A stretch of 5,538 bases of DNA from Candidatus Melainabacteria bacterium (GTDB lineage: Bacteria > Actinomycetota > Actinomycetes > Mycobacteriales > Pseudonocardiaceae). Positions 1-5,509 of the stretch are shown one piece after another. The notes below the pieces were generated by a model, which worked only from the letters and a program-made list of their open reading frames with translations, ran no database searches and had not been told where the DNA came from. Every line of letters starts with the position of its first letter. The first letter of the stretch is position 1. Position numbers and translations under genes: made by a program. The stretch spans positions 1 through 5,538 of the forward strand of contig CAJCJE010000442.1 in the NCBI GenBank assembly GCA_903970565.1. Reading direction: 5' to 3'.

Positions 1-818
1 TGATCAACGGCCCGACCGACCCCGCCGGCTGCGACTGGATCTTGACCAAGGAAACCGGCTGGTTCGGCAGCCCAGCGATCAAAACTGCACGCGTGGACAA
101 GCCGGCCGCGCGGGGCACGTTTCGCGGCAACGAGTTTCGCGGTGGCCGGGTCATGACCCTGGAATTCACCCTGGCCGCCCCGACCGTCACAGCACTCCGT
201 GCCGCGCAACGGTTCGTGATGGGGATCTGCCCGGACCCTCGAACGCAGTACCCGCTCACGGTGACCGAGGAGTCCGGGCTCGCCCTCTACGCAAACGTCG
301 CGCTGGACGGCGAAATCCTCATCACCCCCATCGCGGCCACCTCGGCGGATGTCAGCGTCCAGCTGGTCGCGCCCGACCCACGCAAGTTCGCCGCCACCCC
401 GCACGTCCAGTCCGCGCTGCTGGCCTCCGGCGGCTCCGGAGGCCTGGCCTACCCCGTCAGCTACCCGGTCTCCTACGGCAGGCCCGGCAGCACGGGCGCC
501 ATGACGTTGACCAACGCCGGCAGCGCCGACGCCGACCCGGCCTTCACCTTCGTCGGCCCACTCACCAACCCCGGCCTGACCAGGGCCGATACCGGCGACA
601 CCGTCACCTACCAGGGCGCCCTGCTCGCCACCGACACCGTGACCATCGACTTCGGCACCGGCTCCGTCCTGCTCGATGGCGTCAACCGCCGCCCGTTGGT
701 GACCGCGAACCAGTGGTTCTCCATCCCCGGATACAGCTCGATCGACGTCCTGTTCCGCTCCACCGACCCCGCCGACACCGGCCTGGTCACCGCCACCTAC
801 GCCGACACCTCCTACTAA
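1..818 (+). CDS. Distal tail protein (Dit-like minor tail protein), 5' end missing
   Basis: The reading frame is open from base 3 with no stop and reads INGPTDPAGCDWI before the first internal start-like codon (TTG at 42), so the gene begins outside the window. About 271 residues are visible. Dit proteins form the ring joining the tail tube to the tip hub. Motifs in order, numbered from base 3: a WFGSP segment near the start; LVAPDPRKF at 121-129, which usually ends the N-terminal beta-barrel half; a Gly/Ser linker; then GGLAYPVSYPVSYG at 146-159, matching the 'GGLxFPxxFPxxFG' signature that opens the C-terminal domain. An NAG segment, an LLDG turn and W238 in QWFSIPG also fit that family. 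The end (TAA at 816-818) is firm. The order of genes downstream agrees. The family call rests on remembered motifs, not a search. Confidence 0.85.
   Translation, partial: INGPTDPAGCDWILTKETGWFGSPAIKTARVDKPAARGTFRGNEFRGGRVMTLEFTLAAPTVTALRAAQRFVMGICPDPRTQYPLTVTEESGLALYANVALDGEILITPIAATSADVSVQLVAPDPRKFAATPHVQSALLASGGSGGLAYPVSYPVSYGRPGSTGAMTLTNAGSADADPAFTFVGPLTNPGLTRADTGDTVTYQGALLATDTVTIDFGTGSVLLDGVNRRPLVTANQWFSIPGYSSIDVLFRSTDPADTGLVTATYADTSY
422..444. repeat. Perfect 9-bp inverted repeat inside the Dit-like gene
   Basis: GGCCTCCGG (422-430) and CCGGAGGCC (436-444) are exact reverse complements with a 5-base CGGCT loop. In mRNA this would be a very stable GC hairpin. It has no T-run after it, so it is not a normal intrinsic terminator. 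It encodes the ASGGSGG linker between the two Dit domains. It may simply result from Gly/Ser codon choice, or it may slow ribosomes between domains; the latter is inference. Confidence 0.7.
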
Positions 819-820
819 CC

Positions 821-829
821 GAGAAGGGG
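821..829 (+). promoter_or_regulatory. Ribosome binding site for the GTG start at 837
   Basis: GAGAAGGGG lies 7 bases before GTG 837, which supports that start. Between them sits an 8-bp palindrome, GTGATCAC (829-836), which could pair weakly but is too short to call an operator. Confidence 0.6.
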
Positions 830-836
830 TGATCAC

Positions 837-1952
837 GTGACCTGGTCCGGCACGCCGGCCCCCGCTACCGGAGCTATTCCGCTGATGAACGCGGCTGGGA
901 CCGAGCCGGTCAATACCGCTGCCAACTACCGGCTGGGGTTCATCGGCGCGCTGATCGCGCCCGCACCCGGCGGCCCGATGGCGTGGCGCTCCGGCGTCCT
1001 ACCCACTGCGCTACTGCCAGGCGCGACGGTCAACTCCGACCTCTCGGTCGCTGCGACCGCGACGGCGAGCAGCTCGGTCACCGTCGCCGCCGGCAACTGT
1101 GTCATCAGCCGAACCGGTGCGGCCGGCGGCCCCTACCTCGTCAACTTCGACACGCCCACCATCCTGATCAGCGACCCAGCCGCCACCACCAACCCCCGCA
1201 TCGACCTCGTCTGCGTACAACTGGTCGACGCGGCCCTGGGCGATACTGGCCTGCAGGGCGGGCAGTTGATCATCGTCAACGGCACCCCCGGCGCCACCCC
1301 CGCTATCCCACCCGTGCCGACCGGGGCGATCCCGCTCGCCCAGCTGTACCGCACCGTCAACACCACTACTATCGGCGCCGGCAACATCACCGACGTCCGG
1401 CGCTCGACCAGTACCTATGGCGGCATGCGCGCCCTCCTCCCCGGCGACCAGTCCGGTGATCCCGGCGCCTATATCGGCGAATGCACCTACGACGCCGTGA
1501 CGCCGTTCAAGTCCGGGCCTCGCTACTGGGACGGCACCACCTGGCGCGGCATCCTCACCACCGTGGTCCCGTTTACTCAAGTGATCGGGCTGACCCAATC
1601 TGTCAACTGGAACGGCGGGAACGGCTACACCCTCTGCACCGCCACCGTGCCCGACCCCGGATACCCGTACTACCTCACCGTCAGCGCGAAAGCCGGCGGC
1701 TCCAACCTCACCAGCCCCGCGCAGGTCATCACCTTCGTCAGCCTCGACGGCGCAACAGTCATCTCCACCGCCTGGTCGACCAACGGCTCCAACACCATCT
1801 GGGAATCACATAACCCAGCGGTGCACACCGGCAAACTCACCGGATCTCACACGATCTACCACGAGCTCGTGATGAACGCCCCCAACGACACGGCGGCCAT
1901 GTCCAACAACGCCACGGACATCTACCTCACCGTCGACGTGATCCCCTTCTAA
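837..1952 (+). CDS. Minor tail protein, adhesin or upper-baseplate type
   Basis: A 371-residue protein starting at GTG with a purine-rich ribosome site, 18 bases after the Dit stop. Residues about 50-190 follow a pattern seen in many actinophage minor tail proteins: a WRSGVLPT segment, SVTVAAGNCVISR, then NPRIDLVCVQLVD (N119, R121, D123) and GATPAIPPVPTGAIPLAQL, ending in an ITDVRR turn. This is a beta-rich domain of tail-tip proteins. Y230-W236 (YWDGTTW) is a loop common in phage fibre proteins. Residues about 245-371 are rich in Thr, Asn, Gly and aromatics and look like a separate beta-sandwich, possibly the host-contact part. There is no signal peptide or membrane segment, as expected for a virion protein. 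It sits between Dit and the hub, so it probably belongs to the tip. The exact role is inferred; a neutral 'minor tail protein' label is safest. Confidence 0.75.
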   Translation: MTWSGTPAPATGAIPLMNAAGTEPVNTAANYRLGFIGALIAPAPGGPMAWRSGVLPTALLPGATVNSDLSVAATATASSSVTVAAGNCVISRTGAAGGPYLVNFDTPTILISDPAATTNPRIDLVCVQLVDAALGDTGLQGGQLIIVNGTPGATPAIPPVPTGAIPLAQLYRTVNTTTIGAGNITDVRRSTSTYGGMRALLPGDQSGDPGAYIGECTYDAVTPFKSGPRYWDGTTWRGILTTVVPFTQVIGLTQSVNWNGGNGYTLCTATVPDPGYPYYLTVSAKAGGSNLTSPAQVITFVSLDGATVISTAWSTNGSNTIWESHNPAVHTGKLTGSHTIYHELVMNAPNDTAAMSNNATDIYLTVDVIPF

Positions 1953-1982
1953 GGCAACAGCAACCGGGCGGGGCGGTGGTGT

Positions 1983-3137
1983 ATGCCGCGCCAGGACTGG
2001 GCCGTGTACGCGTGCGAGACCACCACTGGCCGCATCGCCGCCGAAATCCCGTTCGTCAACGTCAACCAGTTCACCTACGGGATCAACAACCAGGGCACCG
2101 GCACCGTCACCGTCCCGTTGGGCGGCAACGGAATCTCCACCGCCGACATCGACGAACTCACCCAACCCTGGCGCTGGTCCTGGGCCATCGCCTACAAGGA
2201 CTTCGTCTGCCAAGCCGGCCCGGTCATCAGCGAGCAGATGACCGATACCCAGGACTACACCCAAGTCACCTTCGCCGGCATCTGGAAACTGTTCAGCAAA
2301 CGTGTTCTCCTCCCGGCGGGCTTCACGGGCGGCAACCCGGCCACCACTGCGGCCGACACCGTCTACACCAACCTCGCCTACCGGCAGATCGCCAGTTCCA
2401 TCGTCGCGACCTCGATTACACGCGGCCCCGTCCCGATCGTCCTACCTCCGGCCGACTCGCCCGGCACGGACAGCGCCTCCTACTTCGGCTACGACCTGAA
2501 CCTCGTCGCCGACGCGCTGAGCAACCTCATCGCGCTGGATGGCGGTCCTGAGATTGAGTTCCGGCCCCAGTTCGACCCCGCCCGCCACAACTACATCCAG
2601 TGGGTCATGCGCATCGGCGCCCCCAGGCTCGGGCAGCTCGGCTCGCCCTGGGCTTGGGACTATGGCCCACGCGGCGCCGTGCAATCGCTCGACTTCACCC
2701 GCGACGGCTCCCAAATGACCTTCTCCGACTACCTCCGGGGCGCCGGCAGCCAGTACACCCTGCTCGTCGGCACCGGCGAAAACCTCGACCTGGTCAACGC
2801 CGGCTACCCGCTCTTGGAGGACGTCAACGGCGACCACACCACCGTCGTCGACCCCGACACCGCGAACTCCTACGCCCAGCAATGGGTCAACACCTACTCC
2901 CATCCGGTCAACACGCCGGACGCGATGGTCCGCGTCGACGCGCTCGACTTGTCCGGCCGCCTCACCGGCAGCCCCACCCTCGACCAGATCGCCGTCGGCG
3001 ACACCGCCACCTGGACCGTGCAAGGCCATCGACGCATCCCGGACGGCACCTACACCTACCGCATCACTCAGATCGACAACGGCACCACCTACGACGCCGC
3101 GAAACTCACCCTGCAACCCGTCGTGGAGGTGAGCTAA
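1983..3137 (+). CDS. Tail-hub minor tail protein (Tal / Gp37-like)
   Basis: A 384-residue protein. ATG 1983 is the only good start, because the frame upstream reaches the previous gene's TAA after ten codons. Its ribosome site (GGGCGGGG, 1966-1973) is weak, so translation may depend on coupling. The layout resembles siphovirus hub proteins of the ReqiPepy6 Gp37-like kind: an N-terminal beta domain (residues 1-50, including GTGTVTVPLGGNG), a strand pair around 68-100 (WAIAYKDFVCQAGPVISEQ, then VTFAGIWKLF), a helix followed by strands at 170-197 (DLNLVADALSNLI, then IEFRPQF), and a C-terminal beta domain from about 335 with a VGDTATW turn and repeated TYTYRITQI strands. Such proteins form the trimeric hub closing the tail tube. 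I see no peptidase or lysozyme motif, so it appears to be the structural part only. It is shorter than fused Tal proteins that carry enzyme domains. Confidence 0.7.
   Translation: MPRQDWAVYACETTTGRIAAEIPFVNVNQFTYGINNQGTGTVTVPLGGNGISTADIDELTQPWRWSWAIAYKDFVCQAGPVISEQMTDTQDYTQVTFAGIWKLFSKRVLLPAGFTGGNPATTAADTVYTNLAYRQIASSIVATSITRGPVPIVLPPADSPGTDSASYFGYDLNLVADALSNLIALDGGPEIEFRPQFDPARHNYIQWVMRIGAPRLGQLGSPWAWDYGPRGAVQSLDFTRDGSQMTFSDYLRGAGSQYTLLVGTGENLDLVNAGYPLLEDVNGDHTTVVDPDTANSYAQQWVNTYSHPVNTPDAMVRVDALDLSGRLTGSPTLDQIAVGDTATWTVQGHRRIPDGTYTYRITQIDNGTTYDAAKLTLQPVVEVS
3125..3132 (+). promoter_or_regulatory. Full-length Shine-Dalgarno for the gene at 3141
   Basis: GGAGGTGA is an exact 8-base match to the anti-Shine-Dalgarno sequence (TCACCTCC) and lies 8 bases before ATG 3141. 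It is embedded in the last sense codons of the hub gene (encoding VEVS), so the downstream gene should be strongly and independently initiated. Confidence 0.85.
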
Positions 3138-3140
3138 CCG

Positions 3141-3683
3141 ATGACTGCGCCCGGCTTCGTGCCCCGCCCGGACAAGTCCGTCATCGACCGGATCGCGAAG
3201 CTCGAAGCCCGGATACGGACCATGCAACAGGCCCTGGCCGGGGCCACCACCAGCAGCGGCACCCGCATGTTCACCCGCTACCAGGCCACCACGACCACCG
3301 CCCAAGCCGGCAGCCTCACCCCCATGATGTGGGGTGCGCCCGTCGAGGGCTCCGGTGTCGGCCTGACCCTGACCAACGCCACCACCTTCCTCCTCGGCGC
3401 GGGCATCTGGCGGGTCGCCTGCTCCGTCACAGCTGCCAGCGGCACCGGGGGCCTCACCCTCGAACTCGCCGACAATCCTGTGCACGGCGCCGTCACCAGC
3501 TACCACGCCCAAGCCAACTGCGGCGTCGTCAACGGCCAGGCCGCCGTCACCGCACACGCCGAAATCCACTCGACCGGCTCGGCCATCTTGGTCGCGTTCC
3601 TCTCCGCCGCCACCGCCACCGGGGCGCTCACCGCAGCCAGTAACGGGCTGCCGCGCCTGACCTTCAACTGGTCCCTGCTGTAA
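3141..3683 (+). CDS. Putative receptor-binding tail fibre: coiled coil plus jelly-roll-like domain
   Basis: A 180-residue protein with an excellent ribosome site and only 3 bases between the hub stop and its ATG. Residues 14-32 form a short coiled coil with an unbroken heptad pattern (V14, I18, L21, I25, M28, L32), typical of trimer-forming stalks. A Thr/Ser/Gly linker follows (35-42). Residues about 43-180 are all beta-like: an FTRYQATTTTAQ strand, LLGAGIWRVACSVTA around 84-98, a GGLTLELADN strand and turn, and a closing LTFNWSLL strand. The order, with the 'G-x-W/Y-x-V' strand and the final hydrophobic strand, recalls C1q/TNF-like jelly rolls in phage and bacterial fibre heads. It probably forms a trimer at the tail tip and may contact the host surface. 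The fold call is by eye; the function is inferred from fold and position. A plain small minor tail protein is the alternative. Confidence 0.6.
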   Translation: MTAPGFVPRPDKSVIDRIAKLEARIRTMQQALAGATTSSGTRMFTRYQATTTTAQAGSLTPMMWGAPVEGSGVGLTLTNATTFLLGAGIWRVACSVTAASGTGGLTLELADNPVHGAVTSYHAQANCGVVNGQAAVTAHAEIHSTGSAILVAFLSAATATGALTAASNGLPRLTFNWSLL

Positions 3684-3717
3684 CCCGGCTAGCAGAGGCC
3701 CACCCCGTCACGACGTC

Positions 3718-3724
3718 AAGGAGG
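3718..3724 (+). promoter_or_regulatory. Strong Shine-Dalgarno that fixes a TTG start
   Basis: AAGGAGG ends 6 bases before TTG 3731. No ATG or GTG in that frame is equally well placed, so the rare TTG start is well supported. The 47-base gap before this gene (3684-3730) contains no terminator or clear promoter. Confidence 0.85.
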
Positions 3725-3730
3725 AAACCC

Positions 3731-4132
3731 TTGCCGCAGAGCGCCTACCGCTACCCGGAATCCCCGTATGTGATCGCGCTGCAATGGACCGGCAGCAACC
3801 TCGCCGACTTCATGACCGCTGGCTTCACCGCCGCCAACGTCGCCATCGCCCAGGACAACACCACCCTCATCCTCGGCGCCCAAGTCGCCGGCTACGCCGA
3901 ACAGCAATATGTCCCCGTACCCCAAGGGGCGTGGGTGGTGTCGCTGGTCCAGGTCGCGGCACTCCCATCACCGCTACCCACCCTGGCCAGCTTCGCCATC
4001 ACGGTCATCGACGCGACAACCTTCGCCGCCACCTACACCCCAGTGCCGCCGCCGGCCACTACGCCACCGACAACGACGCCTCCAGCCACGACACCACCCA
4101 GCACACCGCCCACCACCACGCCGACGAGCTGA
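3731..4132 (+). CDS. Small phage protein of the 'YRKKP...AxxW' type with a Pro/Thr-rich tail
   Basis: A 133-residue protein of unknown function. The first 100 residues resemble a small, very common phage protein family that begins with YRKKPVxIEAxQW, has a central GDW(I/V)V strand, and ends in F(A)xxYE. Here the matching pieces are YRYPESPYVIALQWTG at 6-21, VPQGAWVVSL in the middle, and TTFAATYTPV near residue 97. The similarity is divergent, since the Lys-Lys and the GDW are replaced. Residues 104-133 are an added tail made almost only of Pro, Thr, Ala and Ser, in which PPATTPP occurs twice (107-113 and 117-123). There is no signal peptide or membrane segment. It lies between tail and holin genes, so it may be a tail accessory or lysis-associated protein; neither is shown by the sequence. 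The start is chosen from the AAGGAGG site. Confidence 0.75.
   Translation: MPQSAYRYPESPYVIALQWTGSNLADFMTAGFTAANVAIAQDNTTLILGAQVAGYAEQQYVPVPQGAWVVSLVQVAALPSPLPTLASFAITVIDATTFAATYTPVPPPATTPPTTTPPATTPPSTPPTTTPTS
4046..4129 (+). repeat. Degenerate Pro/Thr-rich coding repeat
   Basis: These bases encode residues 106-133 of the preceding gene as roughly ten-residue units (PPATTPPTTT, PPATTPPSTP, then a shorter PTTTPTS). Codons for the same residue vary between units (ACG, ACA, ACC, ACT), so the repeat is kept at protein level better than at DNA level. Such tails are usually extended linkers. Confidence 0.75.
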
Positions 4133-4134
4133 CC

Positions 4135-4341
4135 GTGACACAACCCCTTCGCATCGCCAGCGCGGCGGGCATCGCCGTGGCCGTCATCGCGGTCACCGCT
4201 GCGACCGTTCTCCGACACCGCCGTGCACCAGGCCCCCCGAACACCACCGCTGAGTCCACAAGGGAACCACCCGGCTCCCTTTCTACACCAGACGAAACCG
4301 ACCACTACCGCTCGTTCTTCCCACCCACATCAGGAGACTGA
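4135..4341 (+). CDS. Small single-pass membrane protein, possibly lysis-associated
   Basis: A 68-residue protein from GTG 4135, two bases after the previous stop; the short gap suggests translational coupling, and the ribosome site (GACGAG) is weak. Residues 7-26 (IASAAGIAVAVIAVTAATVL) form one membrane helix, followed at once by RHRR (27-30), which by the positive-inside rule would place the C-terminal part in the cytoplasm. Residues 31-68 are polar and Pro/Ser/Thr-rich, with a DETD patch and an aromatic YRSFF segment. A start further upstream in this frame would run through the Pro/Thr-coding region of the neighbour in a shadow frame and is unlikely. Its place just before a holin-like gene suggests a lysis accessory such as an antiholin or second holin, but no family was recognised. 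Confidence 0.6.
   Translation: MTQPLRIASAAGIAVAVIAVTAATVLRHRRAPGPPNTTAESTREPPGSLSTPDETDHYRSFFPPTSGD
4332..4336 (+). promoter_or_regulatory. Shine-Dalgarno deciding the ATG 4343 start
   Basis: AGGAG lies 6 bases before ATG 4343. This favours that start over a GTG at 4223 in the same frame, which would overlap most of the preceding small membrane-protein gene. Confidence 0.75.
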
Positions 4342-4342
4342 C

Positions 4343-4675
4343 ATGCCACTCAACCCTGTCCGCCCGATCTTCGCCGCGATCACATCCGGCGCCTGGAAAA
4401 CCGCGCTGGGCACCGCCATCACCGCCGCCGTGTCCTTCGGCCTGCTCGACACCCACCAAGCCAGCCTGCTGGACAACATCGTGGCCGCCCTCGCCACCCT
4501 CCTCACGGCCGCAACGTCGGCCATCGCCCAGCTGCACATCCTCCGCCTTGCCGAACCCCAAGTAACTCCCATCGCCGCGCCGAACAACGACGCCGGGGTA
4601 CCACTCGTCCCGAACATCACCGCCAGCGCGACGTCAACTCAACCCGAACGATCTACAACTTCGCCAGCAAACTAA
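4343..4675 (+). CDS. Putative phage holin (two membrane helices)
   Basis: A 110-residue protein starting one base after the previous stop. Two hydrophobic helices, at about 16-35 (ending SFGLL) and 43-66 (LDNIVAALATLLTAATSAIA), are separated by a short DTHQAS turn. The N-terminus is short with R7 and K19 near the first helix, and the C-terminal 40 residues are polar (N, S, T, P). Size, the MPLNPVRP start and the WKTALGTAITAAVSFGLL helix resemble actinophage holins, which collect in the cytoplasmic membrane and open it at the end of the phage cycle. The polar tail has fewer charges than many holins. No endolysin gene is adjacent within the window, so the holin call rests on topology, size and position. 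A different small membrane protein is possible. Confidence 0.65.
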   Translation: MPLNPVRPIFAAITSGAWKTALGTAITAAVSFGLLDTHQASLLDNIVAALATLLTAATSAIAQLHILRLAEPQVTPIAAPNNDAGVPLVPNITASATSTQPERSTTSPAN

Positions 4676-5486
4676 TCACGGCGGCCAGCAGCGACAGCGC
4701 AGCGCCGATGACCGCCGACCGCACCACCAATTCGGTCCATGTTTTCGCGATCCATGACGGAGAAACCAGCTCCGCGTTCGCCGGACAGTCGGGCGGTGGC
4801 GGCAACTGAATCGGCGCCCACGGGCGGGGGCCGCACACATGCCGCAGCGTGACCAAACATGCCAGGATGCTCCGCTCGGCGCGCTCGTGATCATCCAGGT
4901 CATCCGCGACATGCGATAGCCACAAACCCAACGTCGCCGTAGGGATCTGCTGACGCATTGGCCGTTCCATACCGGACACCTTCGCGAGTTGCTTCGTCAC
5001 GGTCCACGCCCACGTCCGAAGGTCAACCCGGTACTGCCGACGTCGACGCGTAACAACCTTCCAGTCGCTCGGGCCTACCTTCCCCGACTCGTACTCCACG
5101 ACGTTGTGAAGGAGCACGACAAGGGACACGAGCGCATGGACCAGCCGCCGCAACGGAATCGCCGACCGGCGCCCAACCTCTGCGGACAACAGCACCATCA
5201 GTCCGAACGCGAGCACGTAGGCCACCGCGAAGCGCGCCAGCATGCTCAATTGTTCCGGCGCTGGCGCATCGATGGGCGGCTTCTTGATCGCCACCACCAG
5301 CACGACAAACACCACGGTGGGTGGCACCACAACGATCAACACATCGAGGAACAGCCGGCGCTTCTGGCGTCCCACGGTGGCCACCACGTCCCTCGACAGT
5401 CCGCGTTCCTCCAGCAGTTGCGCTGCTGAGCCGTTCAGTCGCATGACGGACAGGCTGCGCGCACGGTTCTTGCTCCGGTGTCTCAC
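4653..5486 (-). CDS. Unrecognised multi-pass membrane protein on the opposite strand
   Basis: A 277-residue protein if started at GTG 5486. I do not recognise a family. Numbered from that GTG: a basic N-terminus (RHRSKNRAR) and LNGSAAQLLEERGLS; a first membrane helix at about 45-67; a second at 82-102; a less certain hydrophobic stretch at 115-130; a basic RRRRQYR patch at 147-153; a soluble central part with an acidic DDLDDHERAE segment at 195-204 and a Pro-rich loop (QLPPPPDCP); and a last helix at 253-275. GTG 5486 is preferred because third-position G/C is high from there on but low between TTG 5516 and that point; ATG 5444 (276-2 codons shorter by 14) is the alternative, also without a ribosome site. 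It uses TTG, GTT and GCG codons more freely than the tail genes and faces the other way, so it may have a different origin and be expressed separately from the late genes. Confidence 0.7.
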   Translation of the reverse strand: MRHRSKNRARSLSVMRLNGSAAQLLEERGLSRDVVATVGRQKRRLFLDVLIVVVPPTVVFVVLVVAIKKPPIDAPAPEQLSMLARFAVAYVLAFGLMVLLSAEVGRRSAIPLRRLVHALVSLVVLLHNVVEYESGKVGPSDWKVVTRRRRQYRVDLRTWAWTVTKQLAKVSGMERPMRQQIPTATLGLWLSHVADDLDDHERAERSILACLVTLRHVCGPRPWAPIQLPPPPDCPANAELVSPSWIAKTWTELVVRSAVIGAALSLLAAVISLLAKL

Positions 5487-5492
5487 CTGATC

Positions 5493-5509
5493 ACGATAAC
5501 CGCCGTTAT
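5493..5509. promoter_or_regulatory. Inverted repeat and possible divergent promoter region
   Basis: ATAAC (5496-5500) and GTTAT (5505-5509) form a perfect inverted repeat around CGCC, fitting a dimeric repressor site. On the - strand TATCGT (5498 down to 5493) fits a TANNNT -10 box whose start point would fall at about GTG 5486, predicting a leaderless mRNA. On the + strand GATAAC (5495-5500) is similarly placed for ATG 5508, with a weak TTGCTC at 5470-5475 as a -35 candidate. The repeat is seen directly; promoter and operator roles are inferred. Confidence 0.4.

Noticed and set aside
450..476. Tandem YPVS-YPVS duplication in the Dit-like protein
   Set aside because: Paired 'FPxxFP' repeats are normal at this point of the family and not a new duplication.
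829..840. Four-codon mini frame GTG ATC ACG TGA and its GTGATCAC palindrome
   Set aside because: Too short to support a leader peptide or operator; best explained as spacer before GTG 837.
1011..1598. Reverse-strand open frame of 195 codons
   Set aside because: Antisense shadow of the minor tail gene; biased Gly/Asp/Arg composition and no ribosome site seen.
1976..2551. Forward frame of 191 codons overlapping the start of the hub gene
   Set aside because: Arg/His/Pro-rich product typical of an out-of-frame reading; the hub frame has proper motifs.
2442..3569. Long reverse-strand open frame of 375 codons
   Set aside because: It lies opposite two well-supported tail genes, its product is Gly/Val/Asp-rich low-complexity typical of antisense frames in high-GC DNA, and it crosses a gene junction.
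4033..4305. Reverse frame with a Gly/Val repeat at its end
   Set aside because: The GVV repeat is just the antisense of the Pro/Thr-coding repeat, not an elastin-like protein.
4223..4342. Longer N-terminus for the holin-like protein from GTG 4223
   Set aside because: It would overlap the 68-residue gene, has no ribosome site, and ATG 4343 has AGGAG at good spacing.
4989..5429. Forward frame of 146 codons
   Set aside because: Antisense to the membrane-protein gene; His/Gln/Arg-rich, no known motif.
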